Positions 8,484 to 17,021 of a stretch of 38,965 bases of DNA are shown piece by piece. Source of the stretch: Bacteroidia bacterium (GTDB lineage Bacteria > Bacteroidota > Bacteroidia > B-17B0 > Aurantibacillaceae); contig JALHPG010000020.1 in NCBI GenBank assembly GCA_022842625.1, forward strand, positions 1,378 through 40,342, written 5' to 3'. Below the pieces are notes generated by a model, which was not told where the DNA came from, did not search any database, and saw only the letters and a program-made list of their open reading frames with translations. Position 1 is the stretch's first letter, and each line of letters starts with the position of its first letter. Both the position numbers and the translations under genes were made by a program.

Positions 8484-8491
8484 AGTAATTT

Positions 8492-9151
8492 ATGGAAACT
8501 ACTTTTTCATTTTTAAAAAAATTAGAAGCCAATAACAATCGTGACTGGTTCGAAAAAAATAAACCTGCTTACCTAAAGGCTAAAGAGGAGTTTGAAGTGT
8601 TTGTGCAGCAAATAATCAATGGCATTGCTAAGTTTGATAAACGGATCTCCCCTGATTTGCAGGCTAAAGATTGCACCTTTAGAATTTATAAGGATGTGCG
8701 CTTTAGTAAAGACAAAACACCATATAAAAATAACATGGGCGCAAGCATTAATCCCGGTGGAAAAAAATCGTTAGTGGCAGGCTATTATTTTCATTTACAA
8801 CCAGAGGGAAGTTTTTTAGCTGGCGGTGTTTATATGCCTGAACCCGAAATGCTAAATGCTATTCGTCAGGAGATTGATTATAACTCTGCACCACTTTTAA
8901 AAATTTTAAAATCAGCATCGTTCAAAAAATATTTTAAAGGATTGGATGAAGAAGGCGCTTTAAAAACCGCACCAAAAGGCTATGACAAAGAACATCCGCT
9001 AATTGATCTTTTGCGCAACAGACATTTTATTGCGAGCCATGCTTTTACGAATAAACAGGTGTTAGATAAAAATGCCGCCAAAGAAATAGTTGCAGGCTTT
9101 AAAGCTATGCATCCATTTTTAGAGTATTTGAGAGCTGCAACTGAGAAGTAA
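8492..9151 (+). CDS. DUF2461 domain-containing protein
   Basis: This 219-residue soluble protein matches the DUF2461 (TIGR02453) family throughout. Marks are NNNRDWFEKNKPAYLKAKEEF near the N-terminus, FRIYKDVRFSKDKTPYKNN in the middle, AGGVYMPEPEMLNAIRQEI, and a C-terminal KAMHPFLEYL. No enzymatic activity has been assigned to the family as far as I know. It starts eight bases after the AI-2E-type gene and probably shares its transcript. A short hairpin (9156-9181) begins five bases after the stop. Confidence 0.9.
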   Translation: METTFSFLKKLEANNNRDWFEKNKPAYLKAKEEFEVFVQQIINGIAKFDKRISPDLQAKDCTFRIYKDVRFSKDKTPYKNNMGASINPGGKKSLVAGYYFHLQPEGSFLAGGVYMPEPEMLNAIRQEIDYNSAPLLKILKSASFKKYFKGLDEEGALKTAPKGYDKEHPLIDLLRNRHFIASHAFTNKQVLDKNAAKEIVAGFKAMHPFLEYLRAATEK

Positions 9152-9155
9152 ATCT

Positions 9156-9181
9156 TGGTGGTTGAGCTTGTCGAAACCACA
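9156..9181. terminator. Hairpin between convergent genes (possible bidirectional terminator or repeat)
   Basis: GTGGTT (9158-9163) pairs with AACCAC (9175-9180) around the loop GAGCTTGTCGA. It lies between the convergent DUF2461 and DMT-type genes, where a shared terminator would be useful, but it lacks a clear T run on either side. The GGTTGAGCTTGTCGAAACC core is, from memory, a common dispersed sequence in Bacteroidota. Confidence 0.45.
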
Positions 9182-9200
9182 ATTAATAATGTCTTGTAGT

Positions 9201-9572
9201 TTACTTCTTAAAGAAAAAATAAACAGCACCAATTAAAAAAACAAATCCAACTAAGTGGTTCCATTTTAAGGTATCTGTTTTAAAAAATACTAAAGTAAAT
9301 ATTACAAAAACCGAAATTGAAATTACTTCCTGAATAAGTTTTAATTGCCACATATTAAATGGCCCGCCATTTATTGAGCTGCCAATTTTATTTGCAGGCA
9401 CCATTAAACTGTATTCTAAAAGAGCAATTCCCCAGCTAATTAAAATAGCAGATATTAAACCTGTGTGTTTTAAAAAGCTGATATCCTTATAGCGTAAATG
9501 CCCATACCAGGCAATGGTCATAAAAGTGTTGGAGGCGATCAATAATAATATAGTGCTTAAAGCTCTTGACAT
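9201..9572 (-). CDS. DMT family membrane protein (DUF486)
   Basis: A 123-residue inner-membrane protein with about four helices. The family is recognised from SNTFMTIAWYGHLRYKD in helix 1, SWGIALLEYSLMVPANKIGS in the middle and MWQLKLIQEVISI before the third helix. DUF486 belongs to the drug/metabolite transporter superfamily as a short form; substrate unknown. It lies 30 bp downstream of marC on the same strand, so the two may share a transcript. Confidence 0.9.
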   Translation of the reverse strand: MSRALSTILLLIASNTFMTIAWYGHLRYKDISFLKHTGLISAILISWGIALLEYSLMVPANKIGSSINGGPFNMWQLKLIQEVISISVFVIFTLVFFKTDTLKWNHLVGFVFLIGAVYFFFKK

Positions 9573-9602
9573 TTATAATCTATAATTTTTAATTTAAAAT
9601 TA

Positions 9603-10175
9603 TTAAAGTCCCGTATGTTTTCTAAATAATTTAATGGCTAGCGCCAATAAAACAATTCCAAATACTTTTTTAAGAATGGCTATGCCGCCAACGCCCAATA
9701 ATTTTTCTAGCAAGCTAATATATTTTAAAACAAAATAAACGATCACCACATTAATAAAAATGGCAATTATTATTGATAACAAATTATACTCTGCCCTTAT
9801 AGAAAGTAAGGTTGTAAGGGTTCCTGTTCCTGCAATTAGCGGAAATGCCAATGGAACAACCGATGCGGTTGCGGGTAATTCATCGCGATAAATTTTTATT
9901 CCCAAGATCATTTCAAGTGCTATAAAAAAAAGCACGAACGATCCGGCAATTGCAAAATCTTCTACTTTAATGCCAATAATGTTTAAAATACTTTGTCCGA
10001 TAAACAAAAAAACCAGCATTATTACTAGCGAAACCCATGATGCTTTAAACGAATCAATACTGCCTGCACTTTGTTTTAAATTAATAACAACAGGTATAGA
10101 GCCAATGATATCAATAACAGCAAACAAAACGGTAGTTACCTTTAATATTTCTATGATATCAAAAACGAGGTTCAT
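9603..10175 (-). CDS. MarC family integral membrane protein
   Basis: A 190-residue inner-membrane protein with six predicted hydrophobic segments, the usual MarC (UPF0056) size and topology. The signature parts are FAVIDIIGSIPVVINL near residue 18 and VVPLAFPLIAGTGTLTTLL around 106-124. MarC was once linked to multiple antibiotic resistance, but that link was not upheld and the function is unknown. The ATG at 10175 has an exact -7 element five bases upstream. The DMT-type gene follows. Confidence 0.92.
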   Translation of the reverse strand: MNLVFDIIEILKVTTVLFAVIDIIGSIPVVINLKQSAGSIDSFKASWVSLVIMLVFLFIGQSILNIIGIKVEDFAIAGSFVLFFIALEMILGIKIYRDELPATASVVPLAFPLIAGTGTLTTLLSIRAEYNLLSIIIAIFINVVIVYFVLKYISLLEKLLGVGGIAILKKVFGIVLLALAIKLFRKHTGL

Positions 10176-10180
10176 AAGTG

Positions 10181-10212
10181 CAAAAGTAAGTCTTTCTTAA
10201 TTAAGCCGCAAA
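10181..10212 (-). promoter_or_regulatory. marC promoter, apparently leaderless
   Basis: On the minus strand TTTG (10212-10209) is followed after 20 bases by TACTTTTG (10188-10181), an exact TAnnTTTG. The marC ATG begins five bases later, so transcription is expected to start at or next to the start codon. Confidence 0.65.
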
Positions 10213-10345
10213 ACCAATTAAGTGTCAATTTATTTCACTTTTGTAATTAGTTTCTTTAATTTTAGTTGATTAAGTAAAAGCTTTCAATGATATGAAGATA
10301 CTTTGAAGGATTAACACTATCAAAGTTCTATAATTAAAAAAAATA

Positions 10346-10690
10346 ATGTTAAAAACCAAAACTAAAAAATTACCAACCCCAAAACATCTTGTATCTAAAA
10401 TGTTTAAAAGCGTTTTAGCCGGTATGGCAGTAGTGATTTTTTCTATAATAATTGGCATGGTTGGTTACCACTATTATTTTGATTTGGCTTGGGTAGATAG
10501 TTTATACAACGCGAGTATGATCTTAACAGGAATGGGGCCGGTTGACAGAGCGCCAAGTGATAGTGGAAAAATTTTCGCTTCGTTTTATGCCATTTATAGT
10601 GGCGTTGCATTTTTAACCTCGGTGGCTGTTATTATTTCACCGCTTGTGCATCGTTTTTTGCATAAGTTTAGAATTGATGTTGAAGAGTAA
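10346..10690 (+). CDS. Two-helix membrane protein resembling a potassium-channel pore domain
   Basis: A 114-residue protein with a basic N-terminus, a first helix (about 21-45), a re-entrant-looking segment WVDSLYNASMILTGMGPV (49-66), and a second helix (about 75-104) starting SGKIFASFYAIYSGVAFL. The order and the phrase before helix 2 resemble two-TM ion channels (Ion_trans_2), but the selectivity filter TVGYGD is replaced by T61-G-M-G-P-V-D, so it is unlikely to be a normal K+ channel. No symbol can be given. Its stop overlaps the start of the glycosyltransferase gene by one base (TAATG), so the two are translationally coupled. Confidence 0.75.
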   Translation: MLKTKTKKLPTPKHLVSKMFKSVLAGMAVVIFSIIIGMVGYHYYFDLAWVDSLYNASMILTGMGPVDRAPSDSGKIFASFYAIYSGVAFLTSVAVIISPLVHRFLHKFRIDVEE

Positions 10691-11778
10691 TGGCAAATGT
10701 TTTAATACTTTGTGATCATCGTCCAAAACGCTCACCTAGCCAAAGATACAGGTTTGAGCAGTATTTGCCATTTTTAGAAGAGAACGGTTTTAATTTTACA
10801 TTTTCTTATTTGTTGAACGAAAAAGATGATGTTCTTTTTTATTCTAAAGGCAACTTTTTAAGTAAGGTGTTTGTTTTAATTAAATCGGTTTTTATTCGTT
10901 TGATTGATTCTTTTCAATTTAAAAAGTACGACATTATTTTTATTCAACGCGAAGCCTCTTTTTTAGGGACTTCTTATTTTGAGAAACGAGCATATAAGTC
11001 AGGTGCCTACGTGATCTTTGATTTTGATGATAGTATTTGGTTAGCGGATACCAGTCCGGGAAATAAAAAATGGGAATGGATAAAAAAGCCCGAAAAATTT
11101 TATAAAAATGTTTCTTATGCGCATTGTGTAATTGCTGGTAATGCTTATTTGGCAGACAAAGCAAGAGCAATTAATAAAAACACCATCGTAATTCCAACTA
11201 CTATAAATTCTGATTGGCATACGCCTAAAAAAGAACATCGCGATAAAAAATTGATCACCATTGGCTGGAGCGGGAGCATAAGCACAATTAAACATTTCGA
11301 ATTACTGGTTCCGGTTCTTTTAATAATTCAAGAGAAGTATAAAAATAAAATTAAGCTCAAAGTCATCGGCAATAAATTTTATTCGCATCCGCAGTTGCAT
11401 GTAGAAGCAGTTGAATGGAACGAAAATACCGAGGTAAATGAATTAAACTCTTTAGACATTGGATTAATGCCCTTACCAAATGATGAATGGGCGAACGGTA
11501 AATGTGGCTTAAAAGGCTTGTCATACATGGCTTGCGGTGTTCCAACCGTAATGAGTGCTGTAGGCGTAAATAAGGATATTATTAAAAACGGCGTTAACGG
11601 GTTTTTAGCAACTACCGATGAAGAGTGGGTAAAAATATTGTCTGAATTAATTGAGAACCCAGAATTAAGAGCTGAAGTTGGCAGTAAAGGAAGAGAGACT
11701 GTTGTTAAGGACTATTGTGTTAAAGCGTATAAAAATAAATATTTAGAAGTGTTTAAAAATGCTAAATCATCTCGATAA
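10690..11778 (+). CDS. Glycosyltransferase, GT-B fold (family 4-like)
   Basis: A 362-residue cytoplasmic or membrane-associated glycosyltransferase. The N-terminal domain begins ANVLILCDHRPKRSPSQRYR and includes FDFDDSIWLAD. The C-terminal nucleotide-sugar-binding domain starts near ITIGWSGS (about 193-200) and contains IGLMPLPNDEWANGKCG and LSYMACGVPTVMSAVG, the latter close to the usual donor-site region. Neither donor nor acceptor can be predicted. It is joined by a one-base overlap to the upstream 2-TM gene and its 3' end overlaps the DUF1801 gene by 20 bp, so the three form an operon although they share no obvious pathway. Confidence 0.85.
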   Translation: MANVLILCDHRPKRSPSQRYRFEQYLPFLEENGFNFTFSYLLNEKDDVLFYSKGNFLSKVFVLIKSVFIRLIDSFQFKKYDIIFIQREASFLGTSYFEKRAYKSGAYVIFDFDDSIWLADTSPGNKKWEWIKKPEKFYKNVSYAHCVIAGNAYLADKARAINKNTIVIPTTINSDWHTPKKEHRDKKLITIGWSGSISTIKHFELLVPVLLIIQEKYKNKIKLKVIGNKFYSHPQLHVEAVEWNENTEVNELNSLDIGLMPLPNDEWANGKCGLKGLSYMACGVPTVMSAVGVNKDIIKNGVNGFLATTDEEWVKILSELIENPELRAEVGSKGRETVVKDYCVKAYKNKYLEVFKNAKSSR

Positions 11779-12106
11779 TTATTTTTTCTCTTTGGAGGAA
11801 CCTCACAGAAGTTGTTTATTGTTTTTACGCCATTATATTTTAGAGCATTCACAAGAATTAAGTGAACAATGGAAATTTAACACACCGTTTTACTATTATA
11901 AGGGTAAATGGTTTTGTTATATCTCTTACCATAAAAAAACGAAAAAAATTTACCTAGCTTTTATTTTAGGATATAAAATGAAGCATAAAAAATTAGTAAG
12001 CGAGGGCAGAAAACAAATTAAAGTTTTTTATATCGATCCCGAAAAGGATATTGATGTTAAAAGTTTAAAAGCGATGCTTAATGAGGCGTGTAAGTTTTAC
12101 AAATAG
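11759..12106 (+). CDS. DUF1801 domain-containing protein
   Basis: A small (115-residue) protein of the YdhG-like DUF1801 family. Marks are LLFLRHYILEHSQELSEQWKFNTPFYYYKGKWFCYI, the beta-rich KKIYLAFILGYKM, and a C-terminal SLKAMLNEA helix. Biochemical function is unknown. The start ATG lies inside the end of the glycosyltransferase gene (20-bp overlap), which supports co-expression. It ends four bases from the stop of the convergent nadC, with no separate terminator visible. Confidence 0.85.
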   Translation: MLNHLDNYFFSLEEPHRSCLLFLRHYILEHSQELSEQWKFNTPFYYYKGKWFCYISYHKKTKKIYLAFILGYKMKHKKLVSEGRKQIKVFYIDPEKDIDVKSLKAMLNEACKFYK

Positions 12107-12110
12107 ATCT

Positions 12111-12980
12111 TTACTTGATAGCTTTTAAACTCAGGTCTAAGCTTTTAATATGGTGCGTTAAGGCGCCAATTGAAATAAAATCAACGCCGCATTTAGCATA
12201 GTCGGCAATGTTTTTTTCTGTTATTCCGCCCGATGATTCAACTTCAAATTTACCCTTAATTAATTTTACGGCTTCTAAAGTTTGTTTGGGAGTATAGTTG
12301 TCTAACATGATGCGTTGAACACCACCGTGTGCTAAAACTTTTTTCACATCATCCAGGTTACGTGTTTCAACTTCAATGGCCAGTTTCTTTTTTGTTTTTT
12401 TTAGGTAACTGTTTGCGGCGTCTATTGCCTCAACAATACCACCGGCAAAATCAATGTGATTATCTTTTATTAAGATCATATCAAATAAACCATAACGGTG
12501 ATTAGCGCCTCCGCCAATTACTACAGCCCATTTTTCAAAAAAGCGAAAGCCCGGTGTTGTTTTACGTGTATCAATTACTTTTGCTTTAGTGCCCTTACAA
12601 AGTGTTTGTAAATGATCTGTTTTAGTAGCAATACCGCTCATGCGCTGCATGATGTTTAAAACAAGACGTTCAGCCGTTAAAAGTTTTTGAGTGTTGCCTT
12701 CAATAATAAAAGCAATATCACCCTTTTTAACGCGGGCACCATCTTTAATAAAAACTTTAAGTTTAAAATTTTTGTCTACCTGTTTAAATATCTTTTCGGC
12801 TGCCGTAAGTCCTGCAATGATCCCATCTTCCTTTACTAACAAATGCATTTTACCTTTATGGTTTTTTGGAATTGTAGCCAAAGAAGTATGATCGCCATCG
12901 CCAACGTCTTCAATAAAAGAGTCGAGGATAAATTGTTTGAAATTAAAATGCTTTTGGTGGAGTTTAATAAAATCAGTCAT
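12111..12980 (-). CDS. nadC: Carboxylating nicotinate-nucleotide diphosphorylase
   Basis: NadC (quinolinate phosphoribosyltransferase) makes nicotinate mononucleotide from quinolinate and PRPP in de novo NAD synthesis. The protein has 289 residues, the usual length. The opening EDVGDGDHTSLA, the substrate-site DTRKTTPGFRFFEKWAV (R139, K140), GGGANHRYGLFDMILIKDNH (H161, R162) and the late EVSSGGI-type barrel strand (EVESSGGITEKNI) are all present. Its start overlaps the end of the upstream DUF4783 gene by eight bases, so the two are co-transcribed. No nadA or nadB is nearby. Confidence 0.95.
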   Translation of the reverse strand: MTDFIKLHQKHFNFKQFILDSFIEDVGDGDHTSLATIPKNHKGKMHLLVKEDGIIAGLTAAEKIFKQVDKNFKLKVFIKDGARVKKGDIAFIIEGNTQKLLTAERLVLNIMQRMSGIATKTDHLQTLCKGTKAKVIDTRKTTPGFRFFEKWAVVIGGGANHRYGLFDMILIKDNHIDFAGGIVEAIDAANSYLKKTKKKLAIEVETRNLDDVKKVLAHGGVQRIMLDNYTPKQTLEAVKLIKGKFEVESSGGITEKNIADYAKCGVDFISIGALTHHIKSLDLSLKAIK

Positions 12981-13347
12981 TATCGTTCTCTATTCGAAAT
13001 TGCGCAATTAAATTTTGTCTCAATAGAATTGAAACTCTAAACTTACCGTTACTTGTTTCTAAAGTACCGGTAATATATTGCGCGCCGTTGTTTACAGAAC
13101 TAACATGACTAGACGAGAAAGCCTTAACGGGATGTTTTTCAAAAAAGAAATTTAAATTGGCCTCTGCCTGAGATTTACTCAATACATCTTCCTGATTGAT
13201 GATCTTTATAGAAACTTTTTCGTTAAAATATTTTACTAATTCACTTGATTTACCTTGCTTTAAAGCAGCGACAATTTCTTCGCTTGGTTCAACACCCGCA
13301 AAAAAGAAAGTAAAGATGAAATAAAAGATATTTATGGCTATTTTCAT
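12973..13347 (-). CDS. DUF4783 domain-containing exported protein
   Basis: A 124-residue protein with an N-terminal hydrophobic signal (MKIAINIFYFIFTFFFAGV). The rest has an NTF2-like pattern: an initial helix (EEIVAALKQGKSSELVKYF), then KVSIKIINQEDVLSKSQAEANLNFFF, a sheet, and YITGTLETSNGKFRVSILLR. It matches DUF4783, a Bacteroidota family of unknown function. It precedes nadC with an eight-base overlap and is divergent from rlmH; its promoter is at 13361-13393. Confidence 0.85.
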   Translation of the reverse strand: MKIAINIFYFIFTFFFAGVEPSEEIVAALKQGKSSELVKYFNEKVSIKIINQEDVLSKSQAEANLNFFFEKHPVKAFSSSHVSSVNNGAQYITGTLETSNGKFRVSILLRQNLIAQFRIENDND

Positions 13348-13360
13348 TTTATATGTATTA

Positions 13361-13393
13361 CAAATTTAATAATTTTTTTGCACTTTTAGCAAA
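13361..13393 (-). promoter_or_regulatory. Promoter of the DUF4783-nadC operon
   Basis: On the minus strand TTTG (13393-13390) and TAAATTTG (13368-13361) are 21 bases apart; the second matches TAnnTTTG exactly. A 13-base AT-rich leader follows. The -33 box overlaps the rlmH ATG, so the two divergent promoters must share this 45-bp gap. Confidence 0.55.
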
Positions 13394-13866
13394 TGAAGAT
13401 CTTGTTACTTCAAATTGATAAAACGCAGGATAGTTATATAGCCGAGGGTATTGAAATATATACCAAGCGACTAAAGAACTATTGTACCTTTGAAATGGTT
13501 ACAATTAATGTGCCAAAGGCCGTGAGGCAGCGCTCACATAATGAGCAAAAAATGGAGGAGGCAAAGCTTATTTTAGCCGCAATTTTACCTGAAGACCAGC
13601 TTGTTTTATTGGATGAAAAAGGAAAAGAGTATTCTTCTGTTCAATTTTCGAACTTCATTGCCCAAAAACAAAACGCTTCGGTAAAGCGTCTGGTTTTCCT
13701 TATTGGCGGGCCTTTTGGCTTTAGTGAGACGATTTACAACAGGGCAAATTTTAAGATCTCTTTGTCGCAAATGACCTTTTCTCATCAAATGGTGCGATTG
13801 TTTTTTGTTGAGCAGTTATACCGGGCTTATAGTATTTTAAAGGGAGAAAAATACCATCACGAGTAA
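13393..13866 (+). CDS. rlmH: 23S rRNA (pseudouridine(1915)-N(3))-methyltransferase
   Basis: RlmH methylates pseudouridine 1915 in helix 69 of 23S rRNA using S-adenosylmethionine. It has 157 residues, the normal length, and is a SPOUT knot protein. Diagnostic segments are IEIYTKRLKNYC near the start, the SAM-site FLIGGPFGFS (103-111), and the end LSQMTFSHQMVRLFFVEQLYRAYSILKGEKYHHE, where the C-terminal YHH-type tail is part of the active site. It is divergent from DUF4783 and convergent with the porin gene (18 bp between stops). Confidence 0.96.
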   Translation: MKILLLQIDKTQDSYIAEGIEIYTKRLKNYCTFEMVTINVPKAVRQRSHNEQKMEEAKLILAAILPEDQLVLLDEKGKEYSSVQFSNFIAQKQNASVKRLVFLIGGPFGFSETIYNRANFKISLSQMTFSHQMVRLFFVEQLYRAYSILKGEKYHHE

Positions 13867-13884
13867 GCGTTAAAAATCTATAAA

Positions 13885-15768
13885 TTAATCAAAAAAGGTC
13901 CAGCTGATGCCAAATCTAAAGGCTCTGTCTGTTTGATAATAACCTTGTGTTAAGGCATAATTTGGTCCCGCAAAACCATACAGCGCATTTTCCACTTTTA
14001 AAAAGAACGAAACGGGGCGTATTCTAGCATTTAAATAAACATCTAAAAACGGGTAGGGTTCTGTTTTAAAACCTTCTTGTAAATAAAAAGCTTGTGTTGC
14101 CGGCATGTATCCATAAGAGTAAAATGATTGATATGCTTGCAGCTGGGCGCCAATTTGTAACTGAAGGTTATTTTTAAAAAGGATGCCGGTGTAAAACAAT
14201 TTTGCTGTGCCCTGATTTTGCGGTAAGCGAACATAAGTTGTATTAGATGTATTTTGAAATACATAATTTAAGCCCACGCCAATATGTTTTAAAAACACTT
14301 TGGTAAAATTTAGTTTAACACCAATGTTTGTTAGAGGCTTAGAATATTGTTGCGGTAAGGCAACATTATCAAAAAATAAATAATTGGTGGTGTTCTGAAT
14401 AAAAACAGATGACGAAATGTATTTATTTAAATTAAATCCTAATACCGCTTGTAATTGCTGCTGGGGTTTATAACCGTTATTAAACCAAGTAAAATGATTA
14501 CTAACCCAGTTATTATATATGTAATCTGCCGAGCGACTTTCGGCTAATAAATTAAAATAAAGCAATCTGCTTTTTACTTTATTGAACGAAAAAATGGTTC
14601 TGCTTTCTGCTTTATAGTTTCCGGAATTTGCTCCCTCAAAAACATATTGGAAATTTAAATACGACTCCAGGTCTTTTCCGTTTGTTTTTAAAGAATCTGT
14701 TGCGACAAACGATTTCCTGTAAGCCACATCTGCATTTGCAATGTGGTTGTAGAATAAACTGTCTGTTTTTTGCCAAACCCGGTTTACCTCATTTTTATAA
14801 CCGATAGAAAAAGCAAAGTTTGAATTTGTTGTAACTGCAGAGTAATTAATTTCGTTAAGCATCTTAATTACATGACTACTATCGCGTGTTTTGACAGTAT
14901 CTAAATACATCAATGTATAATATTTATCAATTGCCAGATTATCGTCTTTGTATTTATAACTATTAGAGGCAATTGTAGATTTTAATTGAATAAAGTGATT
15001 TGTTTGTGTTGTTGAATCTTGCTGTTTGTTTATTCTAAAATAGGGATTAAACATACCCTTTAGTTCTTTATTCTCTCTGTTTGCACCGGTTAATCTTGTT
15101 GTAAATAATTCTTTATTTCTAAGAAAGGTCCCTTCTGTAAGCGTATCTCCAACTATCCCGCCGTTTTCTTTATTTTTATTGCCATTAGAAAGTATATAAA
15201 AATAGTAACCCGATCGCTCATTTTTTGTGGTGTAATTACTTGTTAGAAAAAAGTTATTTGTATAGGATTGTTGTTTTAGGTAAAAACCTTGGGAAGTGTA
15301 ACGACTAAATTTTAAGGTGATATTTATTTTGTCTTTGTAAGTATGTGTAAAAAGCATTTTAAAGATCTGAAATTTTTTGCTCCCTGCTATACCGGTAAGG
15401 TTGGCGTATGGGCCTTTTGAACGATAGTATTCTATTTGGTTTTCGGTGAAAATATCGTTTTGGTAGGGTGGTGTATAAAAATTAAATCCAAGATTGCTGG
15501 TTCCATAGGTGAGTAAATAGGTAGGCGATGGTAAGCCAATATTACCTAAAAAATTTCGCGGAAAATAAGAATGTAAATTGTTGATTGCCGTGTCCGGGTA
15601 AGCATAACGGTACTTCGAAATAACATTGTTTCTTTCTTGTTTAGACTTTAGATATTTTTGATCGGTAGAGTAATAAGATTGCGCCTGTGATAAAAAAACG
15701 AAACAACCGAATAACAAAAGCCATGTTTTTTTTAGAAAGGATAGTTTTTGTTTAAAAAAATCAGGCAT
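13885..15768 (-). CDS. Putative outer-membrane porin (Porin_10 type)
   Basis: A 627-residue exported protein. Residues 1-30 form a long signal peptide (KKTWLLLFGCFVFLSQAQS). The rest is alternating beta-strand sequence rich in Tyr, Asn and Phe, and it ends FRFGISWTFFD, with aromatics close to the C-terminus as in BAM-assembled barrels. Recognisable parts include an early DTAINNLHSYFPRNFLGNIG and the late LDVYLNARIRPVSFFLKVENAL, which I associate with the Bacteroidota putative porin family. Substrate unknown. It has its own upstream gap of 117 bp to the patatin gene, which is on the same strand. Confidence 0.85.
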   Translation of the reverse strand: MPDFFKQKLSFLKKTWLLLFGCFVFLSQAQSYYSTDQKYLKSKQERNNVISKYRYAYPDTAINNLHSYFPRNFLGNIGLPSPTYLLTYGTSNLGFNFYTPPYQNDIFTENQIEYYRSKGPYANLTGIAGSKKFQIFKMLFTHTYKDKINITLKFSRYTSQGFYLKQQSYTNNFFLTSNYTTKNERSGYYFYILSNGNKNKENGGIVGDTLTEGTFLRNKELFTTRLTGANRENKELKGMFNPYFRINKQQDSTTQTNHFIQLKSTIASNSYKYKDDNLAIDKYYTLMYLDTVKTRDSSHVIKMLNEINYSAVTTNSNFAFSIGYKNEVNRVWQKTDSLFYNHIANADVAYRKSFVATDSLKTNGKDLESYLNFQYVFEGANSGNYKAESRTIFSFNKVKSRLLYFNLLAESRSADYIYNNWVSNHFTWFNNGYKPQQQLQAVLGFNLNKYISSSVFIQNTTNYLFFDNVALPQQYSKPLTNIGVKLNFTKVFLKHIGVGLNYVFQNTSNTTYVRLPQNQGTAKLFYTGILFKNNLQLQIGAQLQAYQSFYSYGYMPATQAFYLQEGFKTEPYPFLDVYLNARIRPVSFFLKVENALYGFAGPNYALTQGYYQTDRAFRFGISWTFFD

Positions 15769-15885
15769 GGATGTTTTAAAGTAAATTACTTAGGTAAAAC
15801 TAATAAAATTTTACTTATAAAAATTTAAAGAAAGTTAAATGGTGGTGATCTAATGATTACAGTGGTTTTAACCCTTTACTGATTT

Positions 15886-16917
15886 TTAAAATCTGTCAAA
15901 AAAATGTTCTTCCACATCAAAGGTTGATTTTAAACCAACTTCTTTATAATCGGTCGATAGCCATTTTTCTGCAATTTCTCTTCCTCTGTTTTTTAAGTCT
16001 AATAAAAATTCCCAAGAAGTATTCATTTTACTACTGTAGCTTAATTGACTTAATGCATCGTAGCCACTGATAGTATGAACAAAGATCTCACGGTTTACTT
16101 TTTGGTCTGACTTTAATATCCCGTTTCTAATTAATTCATTACGGTAATGAATTAATTTCATCTCGTTAATTAAACTGCTGTTAAATGAAATTTCATTTAC
16201 CCTGTCTGCAATATCTCTTGCCGTTGTTGGCACAGAGTTAATATTAATAGAGTTTATTTTTACAAGAACGATATCTCTCAGGTTTGTATTAGTGATGATA
16301 GGAAAAATAGGAGGATTTCCCATATAACCGCCATCCCAGTAAAATTCACCATCAATTTCAACGGCTTGAAATAAGAAAGGTAAACAGGCCGAAGCCATTA
16401 CCGAATCAACCGTGATTTCTTTATTAGAAAATATTTTTGCTTTATTGGTTTTTACATTCGTTGCGCAAATAAATAATTTCTTTTTATTGTAACGGTGTAA
16501 CTCTTCAAAATCAATAATATTATTTAAAATATCGCGAAGTGGATTATAGTTAAACGGATTAAAATTGTAAGGCGAAAGCACTTGCGTAATTGCATTAACC
16601 ATCATGTAACCTGCACTGTTATAGATATCACCATTGCCGTAGGCAGAATCCATCATACCCGGCTTAAATAAAAAACTACCGCTTAAGGCAACTTTTTTCC
16701 AAAGTTCTTCTAATAGTTCTTTGGCCTTTGCAGGACCGCCAATGTGCAAGCCGTATGCGCAGGTAACCGCGTTTACAGCACCGGCACTTGTTCCACACAT
16801 AGCTTCGGCAACTATTGCATCTTCTTCTAAAAGTCTATCCAAAACTCCCCAAGTAAAAGCGCCATGCGCTCCACCACCTTGTAAGGCAATACCAACATTT
16901 TTTTTCTCTAAGTTCAT
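15886..16917 (-). CDS. Patatin-like phospholipase family protein
   Basis: A 343-residue serine hydrolase of the patatin/RssA group, with no signal peptide. The oxyanion-hole GGGAHGAFTWG (14-24), the nucleophile S44 in GTSAG (42-46) and the catalytic aspartate D195 in DGGY are intact, so it should be an active lipid acyl hydrolase. The region after about 220 is family-specific and contains long helices (SLINEMKLIHYRNELIRNG). Its physiological substrate cannot be told. It lies alone, with about 100 bp on each side, on the same strand as the porin and the TPR gene. Confidence 0.92.
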   Translation of the reverse strand: MNLEKKNVGIALQGGGAHGAFTWGVLDRLLEEDAIVAEAMCGTSAGAVNAVTCAYGLHIGGPAKAKELLEELWKKVALSGSFLFKPGMMDSAYGNGDIYNSAGYMMVNAITQVLSPYNFNPFNYNPLRDILNNIIDFEELHRYNKKKLFICATNVKTNKAKIFSNKEITVDSVMASACLPFLFQAVEIDGEFYWDGGYMGNPPIFPIITNTNLRDIVLVKINSININSVPTTARDIADRVNEISFNSSLINEMKLIHYRNELIRNGILKSDQKVNREIFVHTISGYDALSQLSYSSKMNTSWEFLLDLKNRGREIAEKWLSTDYKEVGLKSTFDVEEHFFDRF

Positions 16918-17021
16918 TTAATTTTTAGAATATCCTATAAATATAAAATATTAATAGCGATGCAGGAATCTTTTTGTCAACAAATATGCGTGTTTGGGCT
17001 AAAAATAGCTGTAAATATCAC

